Origin: Succinivibrio sp.
GTDB taxonomy: Bacteria; Pseudomonadota; Gammaproteobacteria; Enterobacterales; Succinivibrionaceae
Length of the DNA: 61,434 nt
Reading direction: 5' to 3'
Assembly: GCA_024693025.1 (NCBI GenBank)
Contig: JAILLS010000054.1
Span: forward strand, 1-61,434
The notes under the pieces were generated by a model. That model saw only the letters and a program-made list of their open reading frames with translations, was not told the origin of the DNA and ran no database searches. This document shows positions 34,526-42,104 of the stretch, piece after piece; position 1 is the first letter of the stretch, and each line of letters opens with the position of its first letter. Position numbers and translations under genes: made by a program.

Positions 34526-35164
34526 ATGACAGAGTTAGTTAATAATATCCAGCCAAATGTCGTTAATAACAATATTGGTGACAATAATAATATTGATAAC
34601 AACAATAACGTAAATAACAATAATGTTAATAATGAGATTCAAGAAGAACCAATTCAGCCAAATCCTGATCCTGTTTTAGCCAATAATGTTAAAAAAGGCA
34701 GTCCGCTGGGGCCTTTTCTCAAAGGCTTAGCTAGAGGCCTGCTGTTTTTTGCAACCGCGCCGATTTCTGTGCCTATTTTTGCCACCGCTACAGCCGGTTT
34801 TGCTATCTATAAACTGGTCGGTGCCGTAAGACAGCTGCCACAGGCCTGGAACACCCTAAAATTATATGCCAATGGTCTACCTAATCATCAGCAAGAGGTT
34901 GAACTTCAAAATATCAATCATCTTGAGGATAATCAGAACAATCATAATCCGTTACTTGAGGATGATAATCATCCGATGCAACCTCTGCATGTGGATAATC
35001 TTATCAACAACCATCAAAATAATCAGCCGAACCCGGTTCCTCCGCAAGTAGATGAAGATGATGTGCTCTATAACAATGGCGAGATTTTCGAGCCGCATGA
35101 GCTGCAGAATGATGAAGTCGATGAGCAAATCAATAACAACAATCTCATTGAAGAGCTGAATTAG
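34526..35164 (+). CDS. Asn-rich protein with a hydrophobic core, unknown function
   Basis: A 212-residue protein. Residues 1-50 are extremely Asn-rich, made of runs of N with I, V, D and G. Residues about 61-105 are hydrophobic (GLLFFATAPISVPIFATATA), enough for a membrane hairpin. Residues 115-212 are again Asn/Asp/Glu-rich and probably disordered. There is no signal peptide. Composition and codon use (many AAT/AAC) differ sharply from the neighbours. The flanking DNA is AT-rich and the gene has its own terminator. The layout recalls secreted effectors or translocators, but I recognise no family. Confidence 0.7.
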   Translation: MTELVNNIQPNVVNNNIGDNNNIDNNNNVNNNNVNNEIQEEPIQPNPDPVLANNVKKGSPLGPFLKGLARGLLFFATAPISVPIFATATAGFAIYKLVGAVRQLPQAWNTLKLYANGLPNHQQEVELQNINHLEDNQNNHNPLLEDDNHPMQPLHVDNLINNHQNNQPNPVPPQVDEDDVLYNNGEIFEPHELQNDEVDEQINNNNLIEELN

Positions 35165-35196
35165 TTTCTGATTCTAAAACTACACATTAGTTGGAC

Positions 35197-35226
35197 GTTA
35201 GCCTGCCTCTGCAGGCTAACGTTTTT
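35197..35226 (+). terminator. Rho-independent terminator after the Asn-rich gene
   Basis: GTTAGCCTGC (35197-35206) pairs perfectly with GCAGGCTAAC (35211-35220), followed by GTTTTT. Confidence 0.92.
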
Positions 35227-35693
35227 ATTGGCAGACAGTAAATTTGAAGCTTTGCTTATGACCATAAGAGCTTAAGTCAAAGCTGTCTGATCTGCCTTCA
35301 TCAAGAATGCATCACCGAGCAAAAAAAAGGTTGTATATCTGCACTAATTTGGGCGTTAATCTACTGAATAGCATGAAGAGCTTGTTTGAAAAGTTTTGTA
35401 AACTACCATTTTTCACGTATATATAGACCTCAAAACCAAGGCGAAAAACAGCTTGAAACAGGATTATTTTTTGTTGTTCGGTCAAATAATTTTGCTTATT
35501 TATACTTTCTAGAGTGGTTGGTTAGACATGGCAAACTTTTATACTATTTACTTCCCAAAAAAGAATAATAGATAATTTATTTTACATATACTTTAAATAG
35601 GTATTTTTTTTATGATAATATATTTGTACTTTTTTTCTGAGCATATAACGTTATCAGAATAAATATTATTATAAAACAAAAAGGTATATAACT
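35227..35693. other. AT-rich intergenic region before the CapW/BrxR-like gene
   Basis: About 470 bases, strongly AT-rich from 35340 on. The palindrome ATAACGTTAT (35645-35654) lies about 40 bases upstream of the regulator's ATG and is a possible autoregulatory site. An open frame of 60 codons at 35386-35568 has no ribosome binding site and is not called. Confidence 0.4.
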
Positions 35694-36710
35694 ATGCCAC
35701 TTGAAGGAACAAAGAAGAAAACTACTGCAGTTAAGTCAGCAGATGGGCAGGACGAGGAGAAAGCTACTCGCAACACCAACAAATGGTCGCAGACCCGCCG
35801 CCTTGAGTTTATTGATTACCGTTTGGCCGTAGAAGGAAAGATCAATCGTCAGGATCTGGTTAAGTATTTTGGTATTTCCGTACCGCAGGCCTCTTTAGAT
35901 TTATCCTGTTATCAGGATCTGGTCAGTAAGGCAGATCCTCCGCGTGAGAATCTTTCTTATAACCGTCATTTAAAGGTTTATCTGCGTTCAAAGGATTTCA
36001 AGCCACTGTACCCAAGAATCAGTAAACCTGAAACCTATTTAAATGATCTGCTGCTCTCAAGTCGTGGTGAGCTCATCGAAAGCCGTAATTTCTTTGGCTT
36101 TGTTCCCGCAGTAGGGGTGGCTTCTTTTGATCCGGTGCCGCGCAAGCTTAAGTTCGATGTGCTGCGTCGTCTGATTGAGGCTATGCAGACACACAGAGCG
36201 ATGCATATTGTCTATATGTCGCTCAATACTGATTCAAATGTCGATCTGCTGGTGGCGCCGCATGCTTTTGCTTTTGACGGCAACCGCTGGCACGTCAGAG
36301 CCTACTGCTATAACCGGCATGATTTTAGAGACTATGTGCTCTCAAGAATTGTCTCCTGTGCTGAGCCGAACATTGCAGCGCCTTCAGACAGATTCCCGGA
36401 TCCTAATGGCAACGGTTTCAAGGAAGTCGGAACCACCGCTAATGATGACAGTGACTGGAATGAGACTGTAGAGCTTAAGATTAAGGTTAATCCTGAGCTG
36501 TCGGCACGCGAAAGACGGGTGATTGAATTTGACTATGGCATTAAGGAAACCGGCGGCACTCTGAGCTATACCTGCCGCAAGGCCTTACTGTTCTATGCAC
36601 TGCGTTATCTTAAATTAACCAGGGACTATGATGCACTGCCGCCGCTGGAGCGACTGATTGTGCTTGAAAATCGTGATCAGATTGAAACAATCCTGGCTAA
36701 GAAACACTAG
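35694..36710 (+). CDS. WYL-domain transcriptional regulator, CapW/BrxR-like
   Basis: A 338-residue cytoplasmic protein. A Lys-rich N-terminus (1-30) precedes a winged HTH (about 35-90, INRQDLVKYFGISVPQASLDL) and a WYL domain (about 165-240). The diagnostic block reads WHVRAYCYNRHDFRDYVLSRI in place of a canonical WYL core, as in BrxR/CapW proteins. A C-terminal WCX-like dimerisation region follows, ending with ALLFYALRYLKLTRDY. Family members repress defence operons (BREX, CBASS), yet no such operon lies beside it: downstream is a terminator and then an envelope thiol protein. An AGGT ribosome site lies 9 nt before the start. Confidence 0.82.
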   Translation: MPLEGTKKKTTAVKSADGQDEEKATRNTNKWSQTRRLEFIDYRLAVEGKINRQDLVKYFGISVPQASLDLSCYQDLVSKADPPRENLSYNRHLKVYLRSKDFKPLYPRISKPETYLNDLLLSSRGELIESRNFFGFVPAVGVASFDPVPRKLKFDVLRRLIEAMQTHRAMHIVYMSLNTDSNVDLLVAPHAFAFDGNRWHVRAYCYNRHDFRDYVLSRIVSCAEPNIAAPSDRFPDPNGNGFKEVGTTANDDSDWNETVELKIKVNPELSARERRVIEFDYGIKETGGTLSYTCRKALLFYALRYLKLTRDYDALPPLERLIVLENRDQIETILAKKH

Positions 36711-36733
36711 GATTTTGAGTTTATGCTTTGCCG

Positions 36734-36764
36734 AGAGTCTTCTATATAGAGGACTCTTTTTTTT
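36734..36764 (+). terminator. Terminator after the CapW/BrxR-like gene
   Basis: AGAGTCTTCTA (36734-36744) pairs with TAGAGGACTCT (36747-36757) with one G-T pair, followed by eight Ts. Confidence 0.85.
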
Positions 36765-36842
36765 CTAGGTACTCTCTAGGCGTGTTTCTAAAGACGGTGG
36801 GTTTTGCTAAAATCGCCAGTGACTTAAGCTTGAGGAGCTAAA

Positions 36843-37586
36843 ATGTTAAAAATAATATGTTGTGCAGCCTGGTTAGGCTTGGGGGCTCTGACCTGTGCTC
36901 AGGCAGGTGCTGCTGAATTTAATGAGGCTCAGACCTCCGCCATTGAGAAGATCATTGCCGATTATGTGGTGAATCATCCGGAACTGATTGTACAGGCGAT
37001 GCAGAAGCTGGAAGAGCAGCAGCTTGAAATTCAGAAGAATAATGTCAAGGTCTTTGGCAGCAGGCTGCGTGAGGATTCTGACACCCCCAGCCTGGGCAGC
37101 TCAAAGCAAAAGAATTATCTCATCGAGTTCTTTGATTTTAACTGCGGCTACTGCAAGATCATGGAGCCTCTGTTTAAGCAGCTCTCTGAGGATAAGGAGC
37201 TTGACTGTCAGGTGATGTTTGTCAATTACCCGCTGCTGGCTCAATCCTCGGTAAAGGCTGCCACCATAGCTCTGGCAATTCACAGCCTGCAGAAGGAAAA
37301 ATACTTTGAGTTTCATGATATTCTGATGCATGAGAAAGTCGAGCTTGAAGATCTTAAGGCACTTGAGAAGCTGGTTACAGAGCGCCTGAAGCTTGATTTT
37401 GATAAGGTCATGGATATTGTGAAGAGCAAAGCGCCTCAGGAGAAGCTTACAGAGAATCTGATCATGGGTAAGACCCTGAGTGTGACCGGTACTCCATATC
37501 TAATCATCAATGGTACCGAGTTCCGCGGCGCGATTCAGGATTATGCCGTGCTTAAACAGAAAATTTTAGAGACAAGTACTAAATAA
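36843..37586 (+). CDS. Periplasmic DsbA-family thiol oxidoreductase, ScsC/Com1-like
   Basis: A 247-residue exported protein (signal peptide about 1-24, ending AGAA). A short helical N-terminal stalk (about 25-65, AIEKIIADYVVNHPELI) resembles the oligomerising arm of ScsC-type proteins. The thioredoxin-fold domain has the active site C-G-Y-C (near residue 100) in FFDFNCGYCK and the cis-proline in VTGTPYLIING. It should oxidise or isomerise disulfides in the periplasm. No DsbB- or DsbD-like partner is in the window. Two bases separate it from the next small gene. Confidence 0.9.
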   Translation: MLKIICCAAWLGLGALTCAQAGAAEFNEAQTSAIEKIIADYVVNHPELIVQAMQKLEEQQLEIQKNNVKVFGSRLREDSDTPSLGSSKQKNYLIEFFDFNCGYCKIMEPLFKQLSEDKELDCQVMFVNYPLLAQSSVKAATIALAIHSLQKEKYFEFHDILMHEKVELEDLKALEKLVTERLKLDFDKVMDIVKSKAPQEKLTENLIMGKTLSVTGTPYLIINGTEFRGAIQDYAVLKQKILETSTK

Positions 37587-37587
37587 T

Positions 37588-37791
37588 ATGTCCTTATTAA
37601 CTGTCGTTTTGATTGCCGCACCGCTCCTGTTCGTGGTTGGGATAATCTATAATGCTTTAAAAGAGCAGCGGCGTCTTGAAAAAGGGATGCTGAAAAAGGT
37701 TTTGGATGAGCGTAAGGCTGAAGAAGAGGCTTACCGGGCTCGCACCGGTAAGGAGCTGGTACGCAGGGATCCCTATGAGGATGAAGAATAA
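37588..37791 (+). CDS. Small single-pass membrane protein, unknown
   Basis: A 67-residue protein with one N-terminal hydrophobic helix (about 3-23) and a charged tail (ALKEQRRLEKGMLKKVLDE, then a DPYEDEE end) that should face the cytoplasm. No family recognised. It lies 2 bases after the ScsC-like gene and 2 bases before proC, so it is expressed with both. Confidence 0.65.
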   Translation: MSLLTVVLIAAPLLFVVGIIYNALKEQRRLEKGMLKKVLDERKAEEEAYRARTGKELVRRDPYEDEE

Positions 37792-37793
37792 CT

Positions 37794-38612
37794 ATGAAAA
37801 TAGGCTTTATCGGTGGAGGCAATATGGCCTCCTGTATTTTTGCCAGTGTCAATACTCAGGTCGATGGTAAGGATCTGTTTGTTTCAGGTCCGCATCTTGA
37901 AAAGCTTGCGAAGTTTCAGCAGGCTGGAGCGCAGATCAGTACTGATAATGCAGCGTGTGCCGTCTTTAGCGAGATCCTGTTTTTAGGAGTCAAGCCGCAG
38001 CTGCTCACTGAGGTGCTGCAGAAACTTAAAGAGCAGGGAGTTAACTTTTCAGGCAAGCTGGTGATCTCGATGGCTGCCGGATTCCCGCTTGACACCTTAC
38101 GCAGCCTGACTTCAGCTGACTGTCATCTGGTGCGGATTATGCCTAATACGCCTGCCCAGATTGGTGAAGGTGTGACCGCTGTCTGCTATACCGAGCAGGT
38201 CACGCCTGCTGAACGCGCTCAGCTTGATCTGCTGCTGCAGAAGCTGGGGAAATGTGTGGAGTGCAGCGAAGAGCAGCTCAACCTGATCGGGGTGATCTGC
38301 GGCTGCGGGCCAGCCTTTGTGTTCAGATTCATGGAGGCTCTGTGCGCCGAGGCCGTGCGTTATGGTCTTACTGAGGAGCAGGCCAAGGGGCTCGTAACCC
38401 AGCTGCTGTCAGGCTCGGTAAAACTGGTCGAACATAATCATACTCAGTCTTTAAGTGCACTGCGTGAAGCGGTAACCTCCAAGGGCGGCACTACCTTTGC
38501 CGGACTGCAGCAGATGAGTTCCCTGCATTTTGAGGAGCTGATGCAGGCTGTCATTGCCGCAAGTTTAAAGCGCAGTGCTGAATTTGAGGCGATGTTCAAG
38601 CCTAAGGCTTAA
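37794..38612 (+). CDS. proC: Pyrroline-5-carboxylate reductase
   Basis: A 272-residue NAD(P)H enzyme for the last step of proline synthesis. The N-terminal Rossmann motif GFIGGGNMA, the central VKPQLL and RIMPNTPAQIGEG blocks, and the C-terminal TSKGGTTFAGL signature are intact. It is the third gene of a tight three-gene unit with the thiol oxidoreductase and a small membrane protein. Confidence 0.95.
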   Translation: MKIGFIGGGNMASCIFASVNTQVDGKDLFVSGPHLEKLAKFQQAGAQISTDNAACAVFSEILFLGVKPQLLTEVLQKLKEQGVNFSGKLVISMAAGFPLDTLRSLTSADCHLVRIMPNTPAQIGEGVTAVCYTEQVTPAERAQLDLLLQKLGKCVECSEEQLNLIGVICGCGPAFVFRFMEALCAEAVRYGLTEEQAKGLVTQLLSGSVKLVEHNHTQSLSALREAVTSKGGTTFAGLQQMSSLHFEELMQAVIAASLKRSAEFEAMFKPKA

Positions 38613-38657
38613 GTCAGGCTTGATTTTAATGCAGTGAGTCCATATATTGATCAGTAC

Positions 38658-38681
38658 AGCCTCCTGGTTTGGGAGGCTTTT
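38658..38681 (+). terminator. Terminator after proC
   Basis: GCCTCC (38659-38664) pairs with GGAGGC (38672-38677), followed by four Ts. It also lies just upstream of the next small gene. Confidence 0.65.
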
Positions 38682-38712
38682 CCATAGGATGATTAAGCTA
38701 GAGGAGTCAGCT

Positions 38713-38880
38713 ATGTCAAAGAAAATTAAAGTACGCAATTTCGTACAGGCGCATGTGCAGCAGTTCTGTAAACCTCAGATTTTTGAGAACAAGCGCGATC
38801 TATTGAAAAAAGGCTATCGTAAACATAAGGTCAACTATGCTCTGACTGAGCAGGGCTTTGCCGACTCGCTGAGTTGTTAA
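38713..38880 (+). CDS. Short basic protein, unknown
   Basis: A 55-residue, Lys/Arg-rich protein (MSKKIKVRNFVQ..., KRDLLKKGYRKHK). Short basic proteins with an opening like K-V-R-N-x-V and a Y-R/Q-K-H-K stretch are common in proteobacteria, but I cannot give a function. ATG 38713 follows GAGGAG by 6 bases; an upstream extension of the frame is not needed. Confidence 0.65.
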   Translation: MSKKIKVRNFVQAHVQQFCKPQIFENKRDLLKKGYRKHKVNYALTEQGFADSLSC

Positions 38881-38914
38881 AGCCCTGCTTAGTTTCAGTA
38901 ACTCAAGCATACCT

Positions 38915-39925
38915 TTAACTGTACATTTGCTGCATCTTCTTGACCTGCTCCTGCAGCTCTGCTTTAAGCTCTGGCGGTTCTAAGAGCGTGGCCTCCTGGC
39001 CAAAACTTAGGACAAAGGAGAGAATCTCAGTTTTGCTGGTGGCCTTAAGCTCTAAGGTGATGCTGCCATCCTCATGTTCTGTAATCATCTGATCCTGACT
39101 CCAGATCCGATCGCAGATATAGGTTTTGACCCGACCTGAGAAGTGGATTTTCACCGTAAAGCTCTGATTTTTGATGATGCCAAAGGTCTTATCATCTGAG
39201 TTTTGTGGCTCAGGCAGGTCAAGGGAGAAGCGGGAGCGCTGAATCGTGACTTCCTGCATTCTGTGGACAAGAAAGGTAATCGGTTGGCTCTTGGTGCTTT
39301 TGACCTTGCCTTCAGGAGTCACCAGCCAGCCCTGGCAGTAGAGCACATCATGATAGGAGACAAGCTGCATGGGAGCAAAAGGCCGCTCTGCCACTTCACC
39401 GCCGTATTCCTTCTGATAGCTGATGATGCAGCAGCGTCTCTCCAGAATGCAGGTTTCAAGCTGATGCAGGATCTCCTGCTTGGGGTCATAGTCAATCTGT
39501 CCTTTGCTCAGACTGTAGCCTAGCGTGGCGTCCTCATAATCGGAAAATACCTGACGGGGCAGATTGGTTTTGGCCTGCTGCAGAGAGATATTCAGCGCCT
39601 CACGGTCTGCCTTGGGCAGCATGTGGGCAATTAAATCGCGGCATAAAGCCAGCTGACGCAGACCCTGCGGATCTATAGCGGTTCGAAAGGTCTGTGAGGG
39701 CCGCTGCAGATGATAGAACTTCTGACGACCCTGTTTGCGCTCCTGCAGATGATTGGCATAGTTGGCATCAATGCGGTCAAGCAATCTGGCTATGGTCTGT
39801 TTGGAGCAGTTGATAATCTGCGTGAGCTCTGTAAGTGAGTATTCCCGATCGTTAAATAATAAAAGGATATAAAGTTTTAAAAGTTTTTCGTCAGGACGAC
39901 TGTCCTGATCATATTTCCGAGGCAT
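38915..39925 (-). CDS. WYL-domain transcriptional regulator (YafY/PafC type)
   Basis: A 336-residue cytoplasmic regulator. The N-terminal HTH (about 12-60, YSLTELTQIINCSKQTIARLL) is followed by a linker, a WYL domain (about 160-235, with RPFAPMQLVSYHDVLYCQGW) and a WCX C-terminal domain. It differs in layout from the CapW/BrxR-like protein 2.2 kb away. A 22-bp inverted repeat lies 11 bases upstream of the start, a likely autoregulatory site. Confidence 0.85.
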   Translation of the reverse strand: MPRKYDQDSRPDEKLLKLYILLLFNDREYSLTELTQIINCSKQTIARLLDRIDANYANHLQERKQGRQKFYHLQRPSQTFRTAIDPQGLRQLALCRDLIAHMLPKADREALNISLQQAKTNLPRQVFSDYEDATLGYSLSKGQIDYDPKQEILHQLETCILERRCCIISYQKEYGGEVAERPFAPMQLVSYHDVLYCQGWLVTPEGKVKSTKSQPITFLVHRMQEVTIQRSRFSLDLPEPQNSDDKTFGIIKNQSFTVKIHFSGRVKTYICDRIWSQDQMITEHEDGSITLELKATSKTEILSFVLSFGQEATLLEPPELKAELQEQVKKMQQMYS

Positions 39926-39936
39926 GTGTTGGTTCC

Positions 39937-39958
39937 AAAATAATTTACCTATTATTTT
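39937..39958. promoter_or_regulatory. Inverted repeat at the WYL regulator start
   Basis: AAAATAAT (39937-39944) and ATTATTTT (39951-39958) form perfect 8-bp arms around TTACCT, only 11 bases before the ATG of the minus-strand WYL gene. Position and symmetry suggest an operator for that gene. Confidence 0.5.
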
Positions 39959-40250
39959 TGCATGGTTAACCGTTTTTTTTCAACTAAGATTAGGAATTTC
40001 TGTATGTTTGGTCAAAAAAAATTGCAGATAAACCTGATGACATACAGAAAAATGGTCAAGGCTTCCTGATCATGCAGGCCTTACCCTACGCCTGCGGTAA
40101 ATTTGTTAAAAATCTAAAATTTAATCTTATATTATTTATTTTATTTTTCTATCAATAAATAAAAATCTTATTTTGCCTGTATAGTACGGCAATTCTGGAA
40201 CGTATGCCCGTTAAGCTTTAAGCAGTTGCAAATGAGCGAGGAGTATACAG
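39959..40250. other. AT-rich intergenic region
   Basis: It lies between the divergent WYL regulator and the small plus-strand gene. A TATAGT at 40180-40185 could be the -10 of the latter. No gene was recognised. Confidence 0.4.
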
Positions 40251-40484
40251 ATGTTGTTGCTAAAAGGTCAGCTGGTGTATGTGCTGCAGAGCCGCTATGC
40301 GGTCAGGCAGGCACGGGTCATGGGTATTTCAGGAGGACTGTTTACCCTGCGGTTTACCGATAATGGCGGGGCCGTGAGAGTGAGGCGAAGCCGCATTTTT
40401 GTATATCCTGATGAGGCTCATGCTGCAGCGGAGCGGCATCAGGATTATGCCAGCTTTCAGATTAGAAAGGGACTTATTTTTTAG
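40251..40484 (+). CDS. Small protein of unknown function
   Basis: A 77-residue, mainly beta-strand protein (VLQSRYAVRQARVMGISGG, then LFTLRF and VRVRRSRIFVY), perhaps a small SH3-like barrel. The ribosome site GAGGAG lies 8 bases before ATG, which supports translation. It ends one base before the convergent MATE gene. No family recognised. Confidence 0.6.
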   Translation: MLLLKGQLVYVLQSRYAVRQARVMGISGGLFTLRFTDNGGAVRVRRSRIFVYPDEAHAAAERHQDYASFQIRKGLIF

Positions 40485-40485
40485 C

Positions 40486-41865
40486 TCAGATTTTAAGGTG
40501 CATGCCTGAAGGCAGCTGCTGCAGCTTAAAGAGCCTATGGAGTCTGACAGTATAAAGAAGTGCTGCAGTGCTAAGGCCTGTAATAAAGCCAATCCAGATC
40601 CCGGAGGCCTCAAGTCCTGGACCAAGCAGACCCCAGCTGAGCACATAGCCTACCGGCATGGCAATCAGCCAGTAGGAGATCAGAGTGACGATAAAGATGC
40701 TTTTGGCATCCTTAAAGCCGCGCAGCACCCCGATACACAGCATCTGAATGCAGTCAGGCAGCTCATAGAGTGCGGCTAGCACCAGAAGCTCTGCGGCAAG
40801 TCCTGCCACAATCTTATCATCTGTATACCAGGAGCAGATCTGTTCGCGGAACACAAGGAGTGAGGCAAAGTAGCAGGCAAAGAGCGCAAAGTTAATCATG
40901 AAGGATGCCTTGACCAGATGCAGACTGCGCTCCCAGTTCAGCGAGCCGATAAACTGTCCGACCCGGATGGTGGTAGCCATGGACAGAGCACAGGGAATGA
41001 GGAAGATGAGGCCAGCCACATTCATGGCGATGGTATGTCCTGCCACGGTAATCGGTCCAAACGGACTGAGGATGAGTGCTGCCAGCGCAAAGCAGGTGAC
41101 CTCCACCATGGTGCTCAGAGCCATCGGTCCGCCCAGCTTTAAAAAGGCCAGTATGGTGTCAAGGTGCAGCTTAAAGGTTCGCGAGAGCAGGCGATAGGGT
41201 GCACAGAACGCGGCTTTTTTTACATAGATGAAGAGCATCAGGGCGGCAAGATACATCGTCAGCGAGGTGGCTACACCGCAGCCAACTCCGCCTAAGGCTG
41301 GCATGCCGCATTTGCCGAAGATAAATATATAGTTAAGCGGAATATTAAGTCCTAGGCAGACAAAGCCAAAGATTAGCGTCGGCATGGTATGACCAAGACC
41401 TTCACAATAGGCCCGCAGTACATTGAACATCACCATGCCGGGCAGTCCTAAGGCCACTGCATCAAGATATAAGCCTGCGATCCTGAGCATCCTGGGATCT
41501 GAGGGGATCAGGACAAACAGCAGCGGACATAAGACCAGAATTACAGCCGTGAGGACCGAGCAGGCCAGGCAGACCAGGATGGCGGTAAACATGCGCTCTT
41601 CAATCAGCCGCTCTTCACCTCTGCCGCGCAGCTGCGCGAGAATGGGCTGAATGGCCAGGGTCAGACCGATGATGCCATAGAGCGCAGGATAGAAAAAGGC
41701 GGTACCTACTGCGACTCCTGAGAGCTCCACAGTTCCTGCCATGCCGGCCATCACGGTATCTGCAATGCCCATGCAGGCCTGCGCCAGCTGACCGAAAATA
41801 ATCGGAAAGAAGAGCTTGAGCAGCTGATGGATTTCATGGCCATAGCCAGGCAGTGCTGATGACAT
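40486..41865 (-). CDS. MATE-family efflux transporter (NorM-like)
   Basis: About 459 residues with twelve hydrophobic helices in two halves. The start ...FFPIIFGQLAQACMGIADTVMAG and the later GLGHTMP and PLNYIFIFG blocks are typical of NorM-type MATE proteins, which export cationic drugs in exchange for Na+ or H+. ATG 41865 is preferred because GAGG lies 8 bases upstream; an upstream in-frame ATG at 41913 would add a polar 16-residue extension. Substrate is unknown. Confidence 0.9.
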   Translation of the reverse strand: MSSALPGYGHEIHQLLKLFFPIIFGQLAQACMGIADTVMAGMAGTVELSGVAVGTAFFYPALYGIIGLTLAIQPILAQLRGRGEERLIEERMFTAILVCLACSVLTAVILVLCPLLFVLIPSDPRMLRIAGLYLDAVALGLPGMVMFNVLRAYCEGLGHTMPTLIFGFVCLGLNIPLNYIFIFGKCGMPALGGVGCGVATSLTMYLAALMLFIYVKKAAFCAPYRLLSRTFKLHLDTILAFLKLGGPMALSTMVEVTCFALAALILSPFGPITVAGHTIAMNVAGLIFLIPCALSMATTIRVGQFIGSLNWERSLHLVKASFMINFALFACYFASLLVFREQICSWYTDDKIVAGLAAELLVLAALYELPDCIQMLCIGVLRGFKDAKSIFIVTLISYWLIAMPVGYVLSWGLLGPGLEASGIWIGFITGLSTAALLYTVRLHRLFKLQQLPSGMHLKI

Positions 41866-42060
41866 AGTGTTTACCTCAGATTGTGGCGTATTTAAGCATG
41901 TTCTGTCACACAACTCAAGCCTTTAGTCTGAGGATCCTGACAGAGTTCTGCACTATAAATGGGCAGAGCCTCCTTTTTTTAGCCTACTGGTAAAGCAAAT
42001 GAGTGTCAAAAATGGGCAGGACTGAGGATCTTCTCCTGAGGCTGTTATGGTAAAGGCACG

Positions 42061-42083
42061 CCCTCGTTAGGAAGACTCGAGGG
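42061..42083 (+). promoter_or_regulatory. Leader hairpin before amtB
   Basis: CCCTCG (42061-42066) can pair with CGAGGG (42078-42083), 11 bases upstream of the AGGAGG ribosome site. No sigma-54 -24/-12 promoter was recognised in the 190 bases before amtB. Confidence 0.35.
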
Positions 42084-42104
42084 GTAAATTTACTAGGAGG
42101 AATT

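Noticed and set aside
35386-35568. A 60-codon open frame in AT-rich DNA
   Set aside because: No ribosome binding site, no recognisable motif, and it lies in a stretch where chance open frames are expected.
42041-42104. Sigma-54 promoter before amtB
   Set aside because: TGGTAAAGG was considered but the GG/GC spacing of a -24/-12 element is not met.
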